From positions 7,059,009 to 7,097,448 of the forward strand of contig NC_049984.1 of assembly GCF_000003815.2 (NCBI RefSeq): DNA of 38,440 nt, given 5' to 3'. The translations under genes were made by a program, and so were the position numbers. Positions 10,225 to 21,770 of the stretch are shown piece by piece (position 1 is the stretch's first letter; every line of letters begins with the position of its first letter). The notes beneath the pieces are model-generated. The model did no database searches. It was not told the DNA's origin and saw nothing but the letters and a program-made list of their open reading frames with translations. Source of the stretch: Branchiostoma floridae. Taxonomy: Eukaryota > Chordata > Leptocardii > Amphioxiformes > Branchiostomatidae.

Positions 10225-13200
10225 GTAATCAGCATTGGTGTTTTCCTGCTTGTAACTGTTGGTTAACCCATCAAAAATAACACACAAGTTTAAAGTATAA
10301 ATCTTTGGTGTAGGTGCCAATTAACAAACATGTATTATGATACTTAAAGTATAATGATACTTCAACTTATGATTTTTTTAGCATTTGGTTAGCTAATCCT
10401 GTCGGTGGTATACCTTGAATAAGGCCATAAGGAACAATGTTCACAGGATGGACAGCTTACGGCAACCGACCCACATCATTGGTCATAGACGTAACATATT
10501 GAGGGATGATAAGACGGCCCAGTAGAATCATGGCAAAATCATATGAAAAGACATCTTGGCAGCAAAATGTCCAGATACTACCTCATTGTGTCCAGTGATA
10601 ACCTGGACCCGGTCTTGAAATTAACACATTATTGTCATCATTGAGAGATCACGAGTAATCAGTGGAAGATCTTGGAGATTATGGTGATCATTGAAACTTC
10701 ATTGTGAAATCAATGGAAGAACTTGGAGATTATATTGTGACCATTAGTATACAATTGAGAGGTCAGTCAAAGCCCTTGGAGACAATTGTGACCATTGAAA
10801 GATGTTTGGGAGAGCAAGGGAGGGGCTAGGAGATGACTACCTTGTTGTGACATCTGCTAAACGTTCTTCTTTGTGCAAGATGTATGGAAAAACGTTAATT
10901 AGTATCCTGCAGTCTCGCAATACAAGTTGGATGTACACCTGACAAGTTTTTTTTGTTTGTTTTGTTTAAATCCAAGAGGTAATTGTTTGATTTGTTTGCT
11001 TGGATTTTATGATTGATTCTCTGATCCACACATATGCAGCTCTGGGCGCGTGTTGACACCTGTTGCTTTCATAATTTGTATGCAACGTTTAGATTTTCCC
11101 TCAGCCATGCTAGCGAAGGGGCTCTTTTCGAGCTATCACACCAGCATTTTTGATCCTGCAAATTACCGTATTTTCCTCGTCGTTTCCTGTTGCTTCAAGC
11201 CACGCACGTTCTGTTACAAAGTGAATGTTGCAATGGCTATAATCTGTGTAATGGGGTATGATGGCCTGAAAAGTATTGGCTTTGAAATGTTGCGTGCGGG
11301 TCCATATATAGAGACTCTCAGACGACACAAATTAGGTATTGATTCCCACCATAATTCGCTTTAAGTCATTTGAGGACACACGTTGTACATTTTTTTTTTT
11401 TTTTGCATTTGACTTGGTGTCCAGTACGGGTTGTGGGTTTCTTCCTATTAAGCGTTTTGGCAGAACCAAATTTGTAAACTCATCGTTTCTAGTGCTGAAA
11501 TAAACCTCATCGCTTCTTGCCGATGTCAGATCATTCATATTCCACTCAGTTCAAGAAGTACTAGATCGGATTAGATGTGAGTGGTTCTGCAAATCGTGAT
11601 GCACAGGTATATCGATATAATTCACTAAAGTAGAAACCTCGTGACGATGGTCAGATCAAAAACGAAATAAATGCTATCATGAACCATACGGTACCAGCAT
11701 GGGAGTACTGTTATATAATTATATAATATATAGTTATATAAAATATAATTATAAACTTGCACACCGACTTTCTACTCTATTTTCTACGTTATAGGAAATT
11801 TGATTTTAAATGTCGCGTTATGTATTGATGATCAGAATTGATTCAATGGACCACCACAATCAGATCTTAACGCTATGGACCAATCCCCAAACCCGGCCCC
11901 CTGTTCGATCATGGTTCTATTTCAAACACCTCCGTCAAAAATAGCCATTTCTGTCCTGATGTGGCATTTTTGACGGAGGTGTTCAAGGGGAGGTGTTCGA
12001 AATAGTATAGCGGGTTCTATTTGTTCGATATGGCGTTCGACAGGGTCGGTCCATTCTACGCAACCTCTGTGTTTAACCTTTCCACACGTCCGTCCTTTGT
12101 GGTTGTAACCTTTTCACACTGAAGTTTGGTATACCGCCTTGGACCCATTATGTCAATGGAGAATCCAGTCAAATGCTAACAGGTTGAACTGCTGATGAGC
12201 TTTGTTTAAGGGCACCACCCTTGAAGCTTTGTCAACTTTGTTGCCAACGTGGCCTGTTACTGTCTGCTGTTGTGGATTTCATGCTCGAAAAGACCATCTC
12301 GCCCAACAGACTATTTCAGCTCTGAACCATGTAACATCACTCCACTGACGTGCTGTAATGCCTTGTCACAAAGGCAGACTTTGCTAAACTGTTGATCATT
12401 GCCCATCAGGGGCAGCCGGAATTTCATTTTGAAACGATTGATGTATGCAGCCCCAGTGCAAAAGGTAGTCTCATATGATGACAAAAATGATTAAAACATA
12501 CAAGTCCAATGGCTACATATGTGGCATGTGGATTTCTTACACAACAACTTCCCACGTTCTTTGAACAAAGGGTCCATTGTATAAGGCATCACGTACACGT
12601 CAATGGATAGACAGATGTTGATCACGATTGATGTGTGGAATTAGAATTGAGACTTCTGACTGCAACAAATGGTTTCATGATCTCGGCTACATGTCATGTT
12701 CGTATGGTGTGTAGTGTACATGTATTGCTAAGCAAAGCTAATTCATGAGCGCTGTCAGGGTCCAAACAAGTAAGTGTAGTTTATGTGGCCGTCAACATGT
12801 TCTTAAGTGCCATTAAATGTAATGTATTACAAATGTAATAAACCCTTACGGCAGCTTCAGGTGGCCTATATACGGCTGAAAGCATTATGTCTTCTAACAT
12901 CCGTTGTCTGGACATGCAGATATATCAAAGTTCTAAAGTCTTTATACTCTCTCCCGCCCTAAAAGCTGACGATGAAGTAATCCTATGGACAGAATAGAAA
13001 AGTTTATAGATGCGTTGAATGGGAGTGTTTATCAAATCAAAAGCGATGGCTGTCAGAGCGCTCTCAACATCTCAGACAAAAAGTATACGAATGCCTGGAA
13101 TACCTCCTCGCTCTCCCTTCAAAACTCAAGACAGCATAAAGTTAGTGGCACTGAGGCAACTGTTGCGGTATTTCATTTCTCTTCGTCGTCAGAACGTTGT

Positions 13201-16200
13201 TGGCAGCATCATGCTGAAGTTAATCGCTTGTTTGATCATTACTGCCTCAGAGGAAATTGGCAGAAGCCCATGCAGGGAGGGAGTGTGGCACATAGCCAAC
13301 ACGTCATCGTGTAAAATGTTCAGCCCTTTACTAGTGAAAGTCATTTCATACGGATGATCCGGGACCCCTGGGCGACGACGAACCGACTCCAAGACTATAA
13401 AAATTCTACTTGATATAGTACAATTGTTGGACTGCTTGTAGGGGTATATTAATATTTGGATTTGCTGGCACACTCCAAGAAAACCCGCACGCAAACAACT
13501 TTGAAGGGTTCTACTGCAGTAACATTGCCGGGTCTTGTTGATGATGAGAATGTGGTACCGTGCCAGAAGCACAAAGAGAAATCCACCAGTTTTACCAGTT
13601 TCATACAGTAAAACGGCTCTGGTTCTCGCCGGTCCTTAGACAGAATATTGCAGAACAATTCAACCCCGTCCTTTGGGTTGAAGCGCGGTGAACAGCCTTA
13701 CAAACATGGACATCATATTCTTACAAGCTAATTCTTTAAGTCTTAAGTCTTAACAGCCCCAAACTATAATGCAGTTACGTGTCCACTGACCTATGGCAAT
13801 TGTTTCTATAGTTAGAACAGCATTGGTTTGTGAGCGACATATGACTTGAAATGAACTCAAATTGATGATATTCAGAAATAAATGAATGAACTCAAATCGA
13901 AATCAGCCTTTGTGTATTACCATACATTACCCTTTCAGAATCCTAATCAATTCAATGTTACGGCATTAGGCCCTGAGAAAGGTTGCTAAAAGTTCACCGA
14001 AACGTCGATAGAAATCCCTGGGAACCTAGTGCATTGATTTGCCAGGCGGACTAAACTACTTACGAGAATCAATATTCATTTGTTAATTGTGCTTGTTTGC
14101 AGGTAACAACACAGGCGACGTGCATCACGCTGTGCATCATGAGTGTGGACCGGTTTTGCGCCATCGTCTACCCGCTCCGATCTCTGCGCTTCCGGCGCAA
14201 GCGTGTGGCTGTCATTGTGAACGCCATCACTTGGCTGGGTACGTTACTACTACTAGCATTCCGATCGACCATGAGGTTTGATCTCAAGAACTAATCATAT
14301 AAGGAAAGGGTAAGGCTAGGCGAGGTACGCTTGGGTTAGTTAAGGTGAATCACAATGCGGCAGCCTTGTTAACCTCCGTGACCCCGAAGTATATACAGCG
14401 TCTAATGATACGGTATGTTTGGCTCCGTCATACCTTTTAAGGTATGAAGAATAAAACGCCAATATGGTTATCAGGTGGATTTACCTTCGATCTAGAGGTG
14501 AGCGAGACGGTTTGGGGAACGATTTTATATGTAACATGTCTTTCCATTAAGACAACATTTTACAACCTTGAAGAAAGATGGAGGTCATTGTGTGCGCGTG
14601 AAAACCTTCCATTACAAGTGCCGAGACATGCAACAGAATTTATAAGGCGGTTAGGGTCGGACGGTCACACTTACTTAATAATTCACAACTAAAGTGAAGC
14701 AGTCCGGGAGAAGCAAATAGCTCACTAGTATGCTCTGGGCACGAGGGGCCGTTGGAATATATGCTGAACAAAACATTCAGTAAGAGCTTCAAGGGCAAAC
14801 AATGACGGGTGGTTGGGAATGGAATGTCCTTGACTGTGGCAAAATACGTTGACATATTCTGTGGAATAATTATGACGCATGCTCTTTTTAGTGTTATGCG
14901 ACGTTTTAGTATAGTAATTGATCAAGATGGTGCAATTTTGTCCTTGTAAAGATACTTTTTCGTATTGGACGTCACAAATGCACGGGTGAGCGAAAACGAA
15001 TGGTCCAATCATTGCATGAAATCAATATGTTCTAAAAACTTCGTGGAGTAGGGCTGTTACCTTAAAAGCTGACGGTGGGCTGTGATGAATGTTGTTTCCT
15101 ATGGAATCGCTAGCCGTGCACCTTTGGTAACCTTAGAGGTCGGGGTGGTCAAGCTAGAGAGAATTTGATTTAATGACTTTCCCGTTGGAGAAAGGATGAT
15201 TTGTGTCTTTAAAGTACCATGCAACAAAACATGTTATTACCACATATTCTTCAGAATGATATTGATGTATTCTAGTAATGTGCCATGATATGATAAAAGG
15301 AAGATAAAGACTATCACACTAGCTTACATCGTTGATACATAAAGCGCCGCGAGCCATTCAGTAATTTTGTACCGTAACTGTAAAATTCTTTTATTCTAGT
15401 TTTGACGGCATTTCATTTGGAAATGTACATTATGTGTTACTGTGCAATCTACACTCTCTACGGTAAGCCGGATATTTCCCCCTATTACATCCTCTTAACT
15501 TCAACACATTTACATCAACGGGACCTGAACCCAACGGGTTATTTCACTGTTTGAAAACTACATTCGACAACAAAATTGCATTCGTTATCATTCATGAGTC
15601 CTAGTAAGATCACTTCCCGGAAACTATATTCCAATGATCCTATCATCCTTTTGGATTTTCATGAAAAGGAGAGTCTAATGCGGACACTGTGAAGAACAAG
15701 CTTATATGGCCATCTGTACCCAGAATGTGGAGTCATTTACTAGTAGGCAAACCTGCAAGATAGCGCAATTGAGCTAGCCTTAAAAATGTACATGTATGTT
15801 ACTGAAAAGCTACTCTTTCACAATAAAGACAGATATGTTCGTGCAGATATTATATCACAATTTCTTTGACATTTTTCGACAAATACAACGAACACAGCGT
15901 AACGCCCCGTTCTGAGGACTGAACCATTCTAGTAGCGTCGAACAAGGTTGAGCAACAACGGCCGGCAACATATTTGCCAACTTCACTTTTGACTCAACTA
16001 AGCGGTTGTTGAGGACAGTTTTTCGGGTGGGACAGGCAAACTCTCTAATTCCATACAACTTTCTCACGCGGCGGCCATGATAGATCTAAATCGAGTTCAA
16101 TGAGGCAAACAAAAGACTGTCCATCATAATAAGCAGTTCAACCAATGATAGCCGATCAATTAGGAAAGCGACCAATAAGAGATTTTGCTGCATGTCCGTC

Positions 16201-19134
16201 ATCTATTTTCATTATTATGTTTTTATTTTGCATCTCTTAAGGGACTATGGGGTCAGTCTACACTACTCTAATTTGCTACATCTTTTGGTGCATAACACTA
16301 GTTATAATATTTGTTATTTGATCTTATATTGTGAAGATTTGTGTGGTTTGGGGGAAATCTAAATGGTAGCTGATTTTTGAGATAAGTTTTGTCTGTTTGC
16401 CTCATTGACCTCGTCTTCGAACTATCATGGCCGCCGCGTGAGAAAGGTGTATTGCAGCATCAAAGAAACTACAAAGAGAATTGTCCATGATTTTGTATAA
16501 CATTGTTTTGTTACATATTTAGCAGTAACCTATACTTGGCTAAGTTCAGATAGTTTCTTATCGCGGCATGTAATTCATGATTATTTTTTTATGCTGTTGT
16601 TTGTCCAGTGTCCTTTCTGACCGCCATACCAGTCTGCATCTTTCACGACCTGACCCGGTTCAACTGGTACGGCTTCCGGACCTACTGCCGCCCGGCCTGG
16701 CCCAGCAAGGCGTGGGAGGATGGCTACATGATCTTCACCATCGCCTTCACCTACGTGCTGCCCCTCATCATCTGCTCGGTGACCTGCTCGCTGGTGGTGA
16801 AACGCCTACACAGCCGCTTCCGCAGGTCCGAGAGCCGGCCCCAGCACCATGAAGTTCAGGTCGGCTTGCTCTAAGGAATTTGATAATTTCCGTTCGATAC
16901 ATAAATTCAACCAAGCCCCCAAACGAACAATGAATGCCTTCAAGTACCAGAGTTACCAACCTAGGATTGATGTGTTCAAAATATCATAGGTGGAATTTGT
17001 TTTCACCAAGCACAGTAGAGGCATCTTCGTTGGATAATTTTAAAGAGTATTTTCAGATGGATGTGCAAAAGCTAGGTGTGACAGGTCGTTCAGTGTAATT
17101 TAACCAGCTGCTGCCGTGCCGCGTGCCTGCGAAGCTGGTCTGTTACGCCAAAGAGCGGTTATACCGGCAATATAGATACAGGTATAAGACAGAAGTTAAA
17201 TGTCCATACTTTGCATGATGTACAAAATGACCAATAAACTGGTGGATGTGCCGACTGATAGGTATCTAATACCAGCTTAAAACAAGAACAACATCCTGGG
17301 AGGAGATAAACCATACTGTGTACAAATATGTAAATATATCAAAGAATGTTTAGACCTTAGAACCAATAGTGTAAATGACACGCTAGACTCAACATGTTGA
17401 CCTATTCATATAGATATTCATATATGTAGGCAATGCATTTCTATGCACATGTCTGTTTATATATTGTATGTGTAGTTGTAATGAACCTTACGAAAGTCGA
17501 TGTACTTTTGTTGTGTCAATAAAGATGTCTTTAACAACGTACTAGTAACCATCTCAAGTATCAATACGTCGGCCTAACAATCGCAGGCAATTACTCACTA
17601 TAGCATATTCTACAAAAATTCTAATTCCTTCAAGGCTTTTCATACGTATGTAACATGTACTTTTACAACAACAAGAAAACTACAAGAGCCAAGAAAGCCT
17701 GCAGATCAAGCTGAAGATTTACTACTGACTTCAACTGCCGGACCTCTTGATGGCTGCATGCAGATATAGATACAAAACCAGTAGAGGATGAACATGTGTG
17801 TTCCCGAAAATTGTAATACTTCTATCAATTGCTTCTACATTGAAAAGAACACGCCGAAAGAAAGTTTTCAACACTTTCTTCTTTGTTTCCCACAGACCAG
17901 ACGCATCACCCGGATGGTGGTGGGAGTAGTGATCGTGTTCCTGGTCTGTTGGCTGCCCAATCACGTCATCAACATGTGGCGTTACATCCACATCAAGAAC
18001 AAGTTCTCACCGGCCTTGTACTATGGCAAGGTACGTCAGTCAATACGTTGACAGGCTCAGGTCCGAACTTGGTTGTTTCAGTGAGTGTATCTACTAATAA
18101 GGGTATTGAGTGAGTATACGAATGAATGGATGGATGGATGGATCAACGAAGTCAAACATATGTCATTTTCACACACTCCAGTCCTTTAAACATCGGGATA
18201 TATAGCAAATGTTAATTGTCCGTTGCAGGGTGAAAATACAGAGAAAAATAGTTTGAGAGATCATATGGCAAAGTATAGACATAATATGCCCTTTGATTAG
18301 AATGTTGACGTTTTTGTCTTCATCAATTAGCTGCTAAAACGTGTACACGGTGACAGCAAGGTTATTGCCCGAAAAAGCAATTCTGCATGAAAAATGCGTT
18401 CAACACTAGTAGAAAAAGGTCAAGCGCAACGAGTCTCCCTGACCGTGAAGACACTCAAATCCCCACGTACGCATGGCTTCCGTTCATAAGAGATTCTGGT
18501 CCATTTCAGATGGTGGCCCTGTTTCTGATCTACTGCAACTGCGCCCTGAACCCATTCATCTACACACTGATCGGCGAGAACTTCCGCAACTGCCTGAAGC
18601 AGATCGTTTCACGGACCAGCAGCAACAGCAGCAGCCAGAGCACCAAGCTCAGCCACCCTGGCTTCGGCTTCCGAAAAAGCAACGAGAGCGCGAAGGACCT
18701 CAAGAACATCGACGCCTCCCCGAACGATCGCATCGTACCCGATCCACCAGCTGCCCCGAAAGAAGTGGTCGTTGACGTGGAGCTAAATCCGTGTGCTCTG
18801 AAGAGAGAGGAGGTCAACAGTGAGCTCTCCACAAAGGTTTGTCATCTATGTTTCTATATCCAATAGTCTTCCGATGATATCTTTCAGTCTCTTGTGTATC
18901 ATTTCTTTTGCATAAGTAGTGAATCATATAGAAGAAGTCGAAAGATTGTTTTGGGTATTCAGTAGTGTTCGAATATGAATATTGTTGACGTATCCACTGT
19001 CAATCTCTGAATAACGTTTTTTTCTATCATGAACTCATCGTTAACTTAACTGTGTAGTTAACCTGGATCTTCAAGCGAATTAAACATATTAACATATCAT
19101 GTCTTTGTGTTTCCTGTTCCAGGAGACTGAATGA
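9919..19134 (+). CDS. Kisspeptin receptor-like GPCR (six coding exons)
   Basis: Class A seven-transmembrane receptor, 388 residues when the exons 9919-10224, 14103-14238, 16609-16859, 17896-18030, 18510-18836 and 19123-19134 are joined; every phase matches. TM1 starts near residue 23, with GN at 38-39. C94 (top of TM3) and C174 (ECL2) form the expected disulfide pair. DRF at 118-120 replaces DRY. CWLP is at 249-252, NPFIY at 290-294, and C304 is a possible palmitoylation site. Blocks such as MRTVTNYYI, LLCCVPFSA and the QATC stretch at TM3 resemble vertebrate KISS1R more than galanin or allatostatin-A receptors, the nearest alternatives. An in-frame TAG at 9877-9879 and a good ATG context (A at -3, G at +4) support the start. 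The N-terminus shows no signal peptide or N-glycosylation site. Expected role: peptide-hormone sensing at the plasma membrane, probably Gq-coupled as in KISS1R. Confidence 0.88.
10640..10852. repeat. Degenerate minisatellite, about 50-bp units
   Basis: Four imperfect units start with ATTGA or ATTAG at 10640, 10690, 10743 and 10794. The first three carry a CTTGGAGA-like core followed by TTGTGACC or GGTGATC. Unit lengths are about 50, 53, 51 and 59 bp. Confidence 0.65.
11872..12060. repeat. Foldback element in intron 1
   Basis: The inner hairpin pairs AACACCTCCGTCAAAAAT (from about 11925) with ATTTTTGACGGAGGTGTTC (ending about 11983). Weaker outer complementarity joins the TATGGACC near 11874 to GGTCCATT near 12048. 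Confidence 0.7.
14103..14238 (+). CDS. Receptor exon 2: TM3, DRF motif, ICL2, start of TM4
   Basis: Starts after TTTGCAG and ends at CTGG before a GTACGT donor; 45 codons plus one base (phase 1). It encodes VTTQATC, the SVDRF signature at the cytoplasmic end of TM3 (R119 is the conserved arginine) and a basic second intracellular loop (RFRRKR). A decayed inverted copy of this exon lies at 28102-28211. Confidence 0.9.
14239..16608 (+). other. Receptor intron 2 (2.4 kb)
   Basis: GTACGT to GTCCAG. No other gene was seen. It carries a MITE at 16060-16445, about 160 bp upstream of exon 3. The minus-strand frame at 15855-16067 has no recognised domain. Confidence 0.85.
16060..16445. mobile_element. 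MITE with about 55-bp terminal inverted repeats
   Basis: The left end TTTCTCACGCGGCGGCCATG (16060-16079) is mirrored exactly at the right end (CATGGCCGCCGCGTGAGAAA, 16426-16445). Weaker complementarity extends inward to the ATGAGGCAAAC / GTTTGCCTCAT blocks. The interior (about 275 bp) is non-coding. No convincing target duplication was found, so the superfamily is open. Confidence 0.8.
16609..16859 (+). CDS. Receptor exon 3: TM4, ECL2, TM5, start of ICL3
   Basis: Begins after TTGTCCAG and completes a split valine codon. It contains C174 in ECL2 and TM5 with the proline of YVLPLI, then a basic third intracellular loop. It ends GTT CAG before GTCGGC, a weak donor. An alternative donor at 16826 (GTCCGA) would break the phase into exon 4, so 16859 is preferred. 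Confidence 0.88.
16860..17895 (+). other. Receptor intron 3 (1.0 kb)
   Basis: Runs from GTCGGC to CCCACAG. It contains copy 2 of the dispersed repeat shared with 5214-5330. Confidence 0.85.
17061..17175. repeat. Dispersed repeat, copy 2 (partner at 5214-5330)
   Basis: Same orientation as copy 1, with shared blocks ATGTGCAAA, CAGCTGCTGCCG and GTTACGCCAAAG. It lies entirely within intron 3. Confidence 0.7.
17896..18030 (+). CDS. Receptor exon 4: ICL3 end, TM6, ECL3
   Basis: 45 codons, phase 0, between CCCACAG and GTACGT. TRRITRM leads into TM6 with the class A CWLP motif (249-252), followed by a short third extracellular loop ending ALYYGK. Confidence 0.9.
18031..18509 (+). other. Receptor intron 4 (479 bp)
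   Basis: Runs from GTACGT to ATTTCAG. A short GGAT/GAATG simple repeat is at about 18121-18143. The open frame that begins at 18387 upstream of exon 5 lies in the intron and is not coding. Confidence 0.85.
18510..18836 (+). CDS. Receptor exon 5: TM7, NPFIY, cytoplasmic tail
   Basis: 109 codons, phase 0, starting MVALFL after ATTTCAG. TM7 carries CALNPFIY, then helix 8 (GENFRNCLKQ) with a likely palmitoylated cysteine. The tail is Ser/Thr-rich (SRTSSNSSSQST), a plausible substrate for GPCR kinases and arrestin binding. The donor after ACAAAG is GTTTGT. If it is not used, the frame reads on and stops at 18866, adding nine residues instead of the last exon. Confidence 0.9.
19123..19134 (+). CDS. 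Receptor exon 6: three codons and stop
   Basis: After the acceptor TTCCTGTTCCAG the sequence reads GAG ACT GAA TGA, giving a C-terminal Glu-Thr-Glu. The acceptor has a good pyrimidine tract and the phase fits. Because the coding part is only 12 bases, it would be missed by ORF-based annotation. Retention of intron 5 is the alternative. Confidence 0.65.
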   Translation, partial: ETE

Positions 19135-20404
19135 ATGGTGAGCATCCAGAGGAACTATTGATGGGGGACAGACGTATGTATGGTCAACTGATGAAACTCA
19201 AGACTACTTCTTTTTTTAATTGAACGTTTTGTACCGAGAGTTTCATTCTTGTACATTCAAAGTGATTCTGGACCATCCGAAGGTCCCGTCCGAAAGTACT
19301 TTTTAGGTGCGTCTCACACCAGTATGTATAATCGCCTGTTTTTTAGGAACGTAACATGGTACAGAAAGCTTCTTCAATGAAAAATCCTGCAAAAAAGAAC
19401 AGAGTATGTGGGATACGTACAGGAACAAAATATGGCAGTTGACACAGAAACATGAAAGTATGTGAGACATTATCATAGTCTGTGGATATGTGAGTTTATT
19501 AGATAATTAAAGTACTAAAAACGTCGAAGATGATGATGAGCTCCTTTTGCCATCCCAGTCTTGCAAAAATGTTGTCGAAATCATTTCCTGACTTGTAGTG
19601 GCATGTACAACGCATCACAGTGTAAAGAAACAGTATCTACAATCGAATGTGCCAACTAGTAGATACATGGTCTTTGTGAAGTAGTTGGATGTAAAGTGAT
19701 ACTTGTTAAATCTTAAATTGGGAAATGTCTAAATGGATTGAATTTGTATTCAAGTTGGTGATTTCTTAACTGATGATAATCAAGCATTCTTCATGGACTA
19801 GTTAGAGATATGACATCTGGTTGTCAACATGTATGTTGCAATGGTTTAGTGACCAAATCTCACTATTGCCTAAAAGCACGAGTATCACCAAATGTGCACT
19901 TGAAGTTTGTTACAAAATCTCGATAAAACCGATGTTTTGATAACGACATTTTAAAAGCATTGCCGCAGCTAATACAATTTCAATTGATATGAGAATATTG
20001 GAATGAATATATGGTATATGCAATCCTATCCTTTTAGATATAGAGAATGCTGCCTTCGTATATCAAATCCAGACAAAATCGTTTAACTTTAAATGAAGAG
20101 AAAAAGAGTACTAGTAAAAGTGGCAGAAGAAAACTTAGTAACGTGAAGAATAATCTCATTGTCAAATACATTTTGATATTCATGAATGTGGTTAATATTT
20201 TGTCTTGTCTATAATGGTGTGATCTTTCAGGTAGCCTTGATGGTTATTAGATGTTCATATATATGTCACCGGTTCCCGGGTTGACTTTAATTCCAAGTTG
20301 GTTTGCTTTTCAAATCCCGGGCCCAGTATGGCCCAAATATAGCCTGTAAGCTACAAGGCGTGCTACGGGGTCATGTGGGGTCACAACCGAAAGCTAAAAA
20401 AGCA
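19135..20404. other. Receptor 3' UTR and downstream DNA
   Basis: No gene was seen. No AATAAA was found close to the stop, so the transcript end cannot be placed. GC-rich CCCGGG blocks at about 20270-20330 resemble parts of the foldback that follows. Confidence 0.4.
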
Positions 20405-20628
20405 TTAGGCCTAGGTCCCAATTCCCAAACCGGGGCCCCGGGTGGGTATAGTAGCTTTCGGAAACGAAAAATATCATAAGAAAGTCAACAAAACACACAG
20501 AACGTAAAAAAAAAAACATTTTCAGGAGCATAATTTGTGTATATTCCTTGGTAAACACTCCTTTTTCGATTGCGCAAACATCCCAGCCCGGCCCCGGGTA
20601 GGAAATGTGACCTAAGCCTAGCTAACTC
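20405..20628. repeat. Foldback element, GC-rich arms
   Basis: The left arm (TAGGCCTAGGTC and ACCGGGGCCCCGGGTGGG, about 20408-20447) and right arm (CCCAGCCCGGCCCCGGGTA and GACCTAAGCCTA, about 20580-20622) are imperfect reverse complements around an AT-rich centre. The 80-codon minus-strand frame across it has no recognised domain. Confidence 0.6.
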
Positions 20629-21063
20629 GGCATGCCTGTTTCTTGGGTCTGCGCAGAGCACCGTGCTGTAGATAATTCCTATCATCCATTGTGTGTGCGT
20701 GCCGAAACGCCGGCTTGCGACGTCCATATAGACTTTTGATGTAGCTCAAATGATTGTGTTATTGTTACCTGGATAATGAAATCCACCAGTGCACCTATTC
20801 AAACTCGAGAGACTTATCATTACATCTCTACAATCCCTAGCAAGTTATGCCTATTCATTCAGTATATGTACTTTCTTGGATGGACCTAATCCTATTCGGT
20901 GACTGTTTATACACCAATAAATAAATCCTTTTGTGCGATAATAGTGCCTTGTGTTTCTTTATAGGATAGTTTTTATCCACTTTTATTTCTTGCATGGAAG
21001 GATGTGAGCCTGTCTGAAACTTGTTTAAGTGGAAAATAGCTGACTGTCGTAACGTACTATATA

Positions 21064-21636
21064 CGAGGGACATTCAATAAGTAATGCCCCTGACCCACTT
21101 CCAGTTGTCTGATCTAGATGAAATTTTGCATGTGTAATAAGTCATAACTTTATGGGTTATGTTGCAAAAAACAGCTCTGAACTAATTGTGGTTACTGATT
21201 TACTGGTGTTTGGACTGAGTCAGGTGTGAAATGGACCAGGTGTGAAATGGAGCAAGTTGAGTGTCGCGCAGTGATCCGGTTTTTGTATTTGAAAGGACGC
21301 ACACCAAAGGGGACTTTTGATGAAATGAAAAAAAAAAACTTATGGTGATGATGCCCCATCATATGACCTTGTAAAACGCTGGCATCCTGAATTCAAACAA
21401 GGTCGGAAGTCTGTGGAAACAGCTCCCAGACCTGGTCGTCCCTCTTCTGCCATTGATGAGGCATCTGTCGGAGGACCAACTTGGGATGTCCTACAAGAAC
21501 GGTGTCCAGAGCTACATCAAATGATGGGAGAAATGCAAAACTCTGGGTGGTTCCTATAAAGAGAAAGACTAATAACTGTGCCAAGTTTCCTGCTATGGGA
21601 AATGGGTCAGGGACATTACTTATTGAATGCCCCTCG
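21064..21636 (+). mobile_element. Internally deleted mariner-type transposon
   Basis: Terminal inverted repeats of about 34 bp (left from CGAGGGACATTCAATAAGTA, right mirrored at 21603-21636 with two differences) are bounded by TA dinucleotides at 21062-21063 and 21637-21638. This is the TA target duplication of the Tc1/mariner superfamily. At 573 bp it is less than half a full mariner, so it is non-autonomous. Confidence 0.9.
21247..21572 (+). pseudogene. Mariner transposase remnant
   Basis: A start-proximal part beginning MEQVECRAVIRFLYLKGRT matches the N-terminal DNA-binding region of mariner transposases. A frameshift falls in the A-run near 21330-21340. The frame then continues with GDDAPSYDLVKRW and PRPGRPSSA, the usual linker before the catalytic domain. 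An internal deletion near 21469 removes the whole DDD/E catalytic core. The last part, ending at TAA 21570-21572, resembles the mariner C-terminal end (WEKC, GGSY) and carries a stop. It is inactive. Confidence 0.85.
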
Positions 21637-21670
21637 TAGAATACCGGTAGCTAAACTTTGTGCATACTTC

Positions 21671-21770
21671 NNNNNNNNNNNNNNNNNNNNNNNNNNNNNN
21701 NNNNNNNNNNNNNNNNNNNNNNNNNNNNNNNNNNNNNNNNNNNNNNNNNNNNNNNNNNNNNNNNNNNNNN
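21671..21770. other. Assembly gap, 100 N
   Basis: Unsized gap, followed directly by a G-run (21774-21786) that probably stopped sequencing. Confidence 1.

Larger units (their letters stand above)
10225..14102 (+). other. Receptor intron 1 (3.9 kb)
   Basis: GT...AG intron, GTAATC to TTTGCAG. It holds a degenerate minisatellite (10640-10852), a poly-T tract near 11390-11404, an AT-rich palindromic stretch (about 11710-11757), a foldback element (11872-12060) and several small overlapping frames (12985-13658) with no recognisable domains. Confidence 0.85.

Noticed and set aside
12985-13658. Overlapping 69-127 codon frames on both strands in intron 1
   Set aside because: Four frames overlap on both strands with no recognisable motif; they lie within a receptor intron.
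13965-14015. CCGAAACGTCGATAGAAA motif, reminiscent of 3' regions of Penelope-like elements
   Set aside because: Too short, and no reverse transcriptase or endonuclease remnant nearby; resemblance only.
15855-16067. 70-codon minus-strand frame next to the MITE
   Set aside because: No recognisable domain; AT-rich intron sequence, and no transposase motif despite its position.
16826-16831. Alternative donor GTCCGA in receptor exon 3
   Set aside because: Its use would put exon 4 out of frame; the donor after 16859 keeps phase.
18387-18509. Coding start at the ATG at 18387 as a separate gene
   Set aside because: This is the end of intron 4; the frame is merely open up to the exon 5 acceptor, and the protein downstream is TM7 of the receptor.
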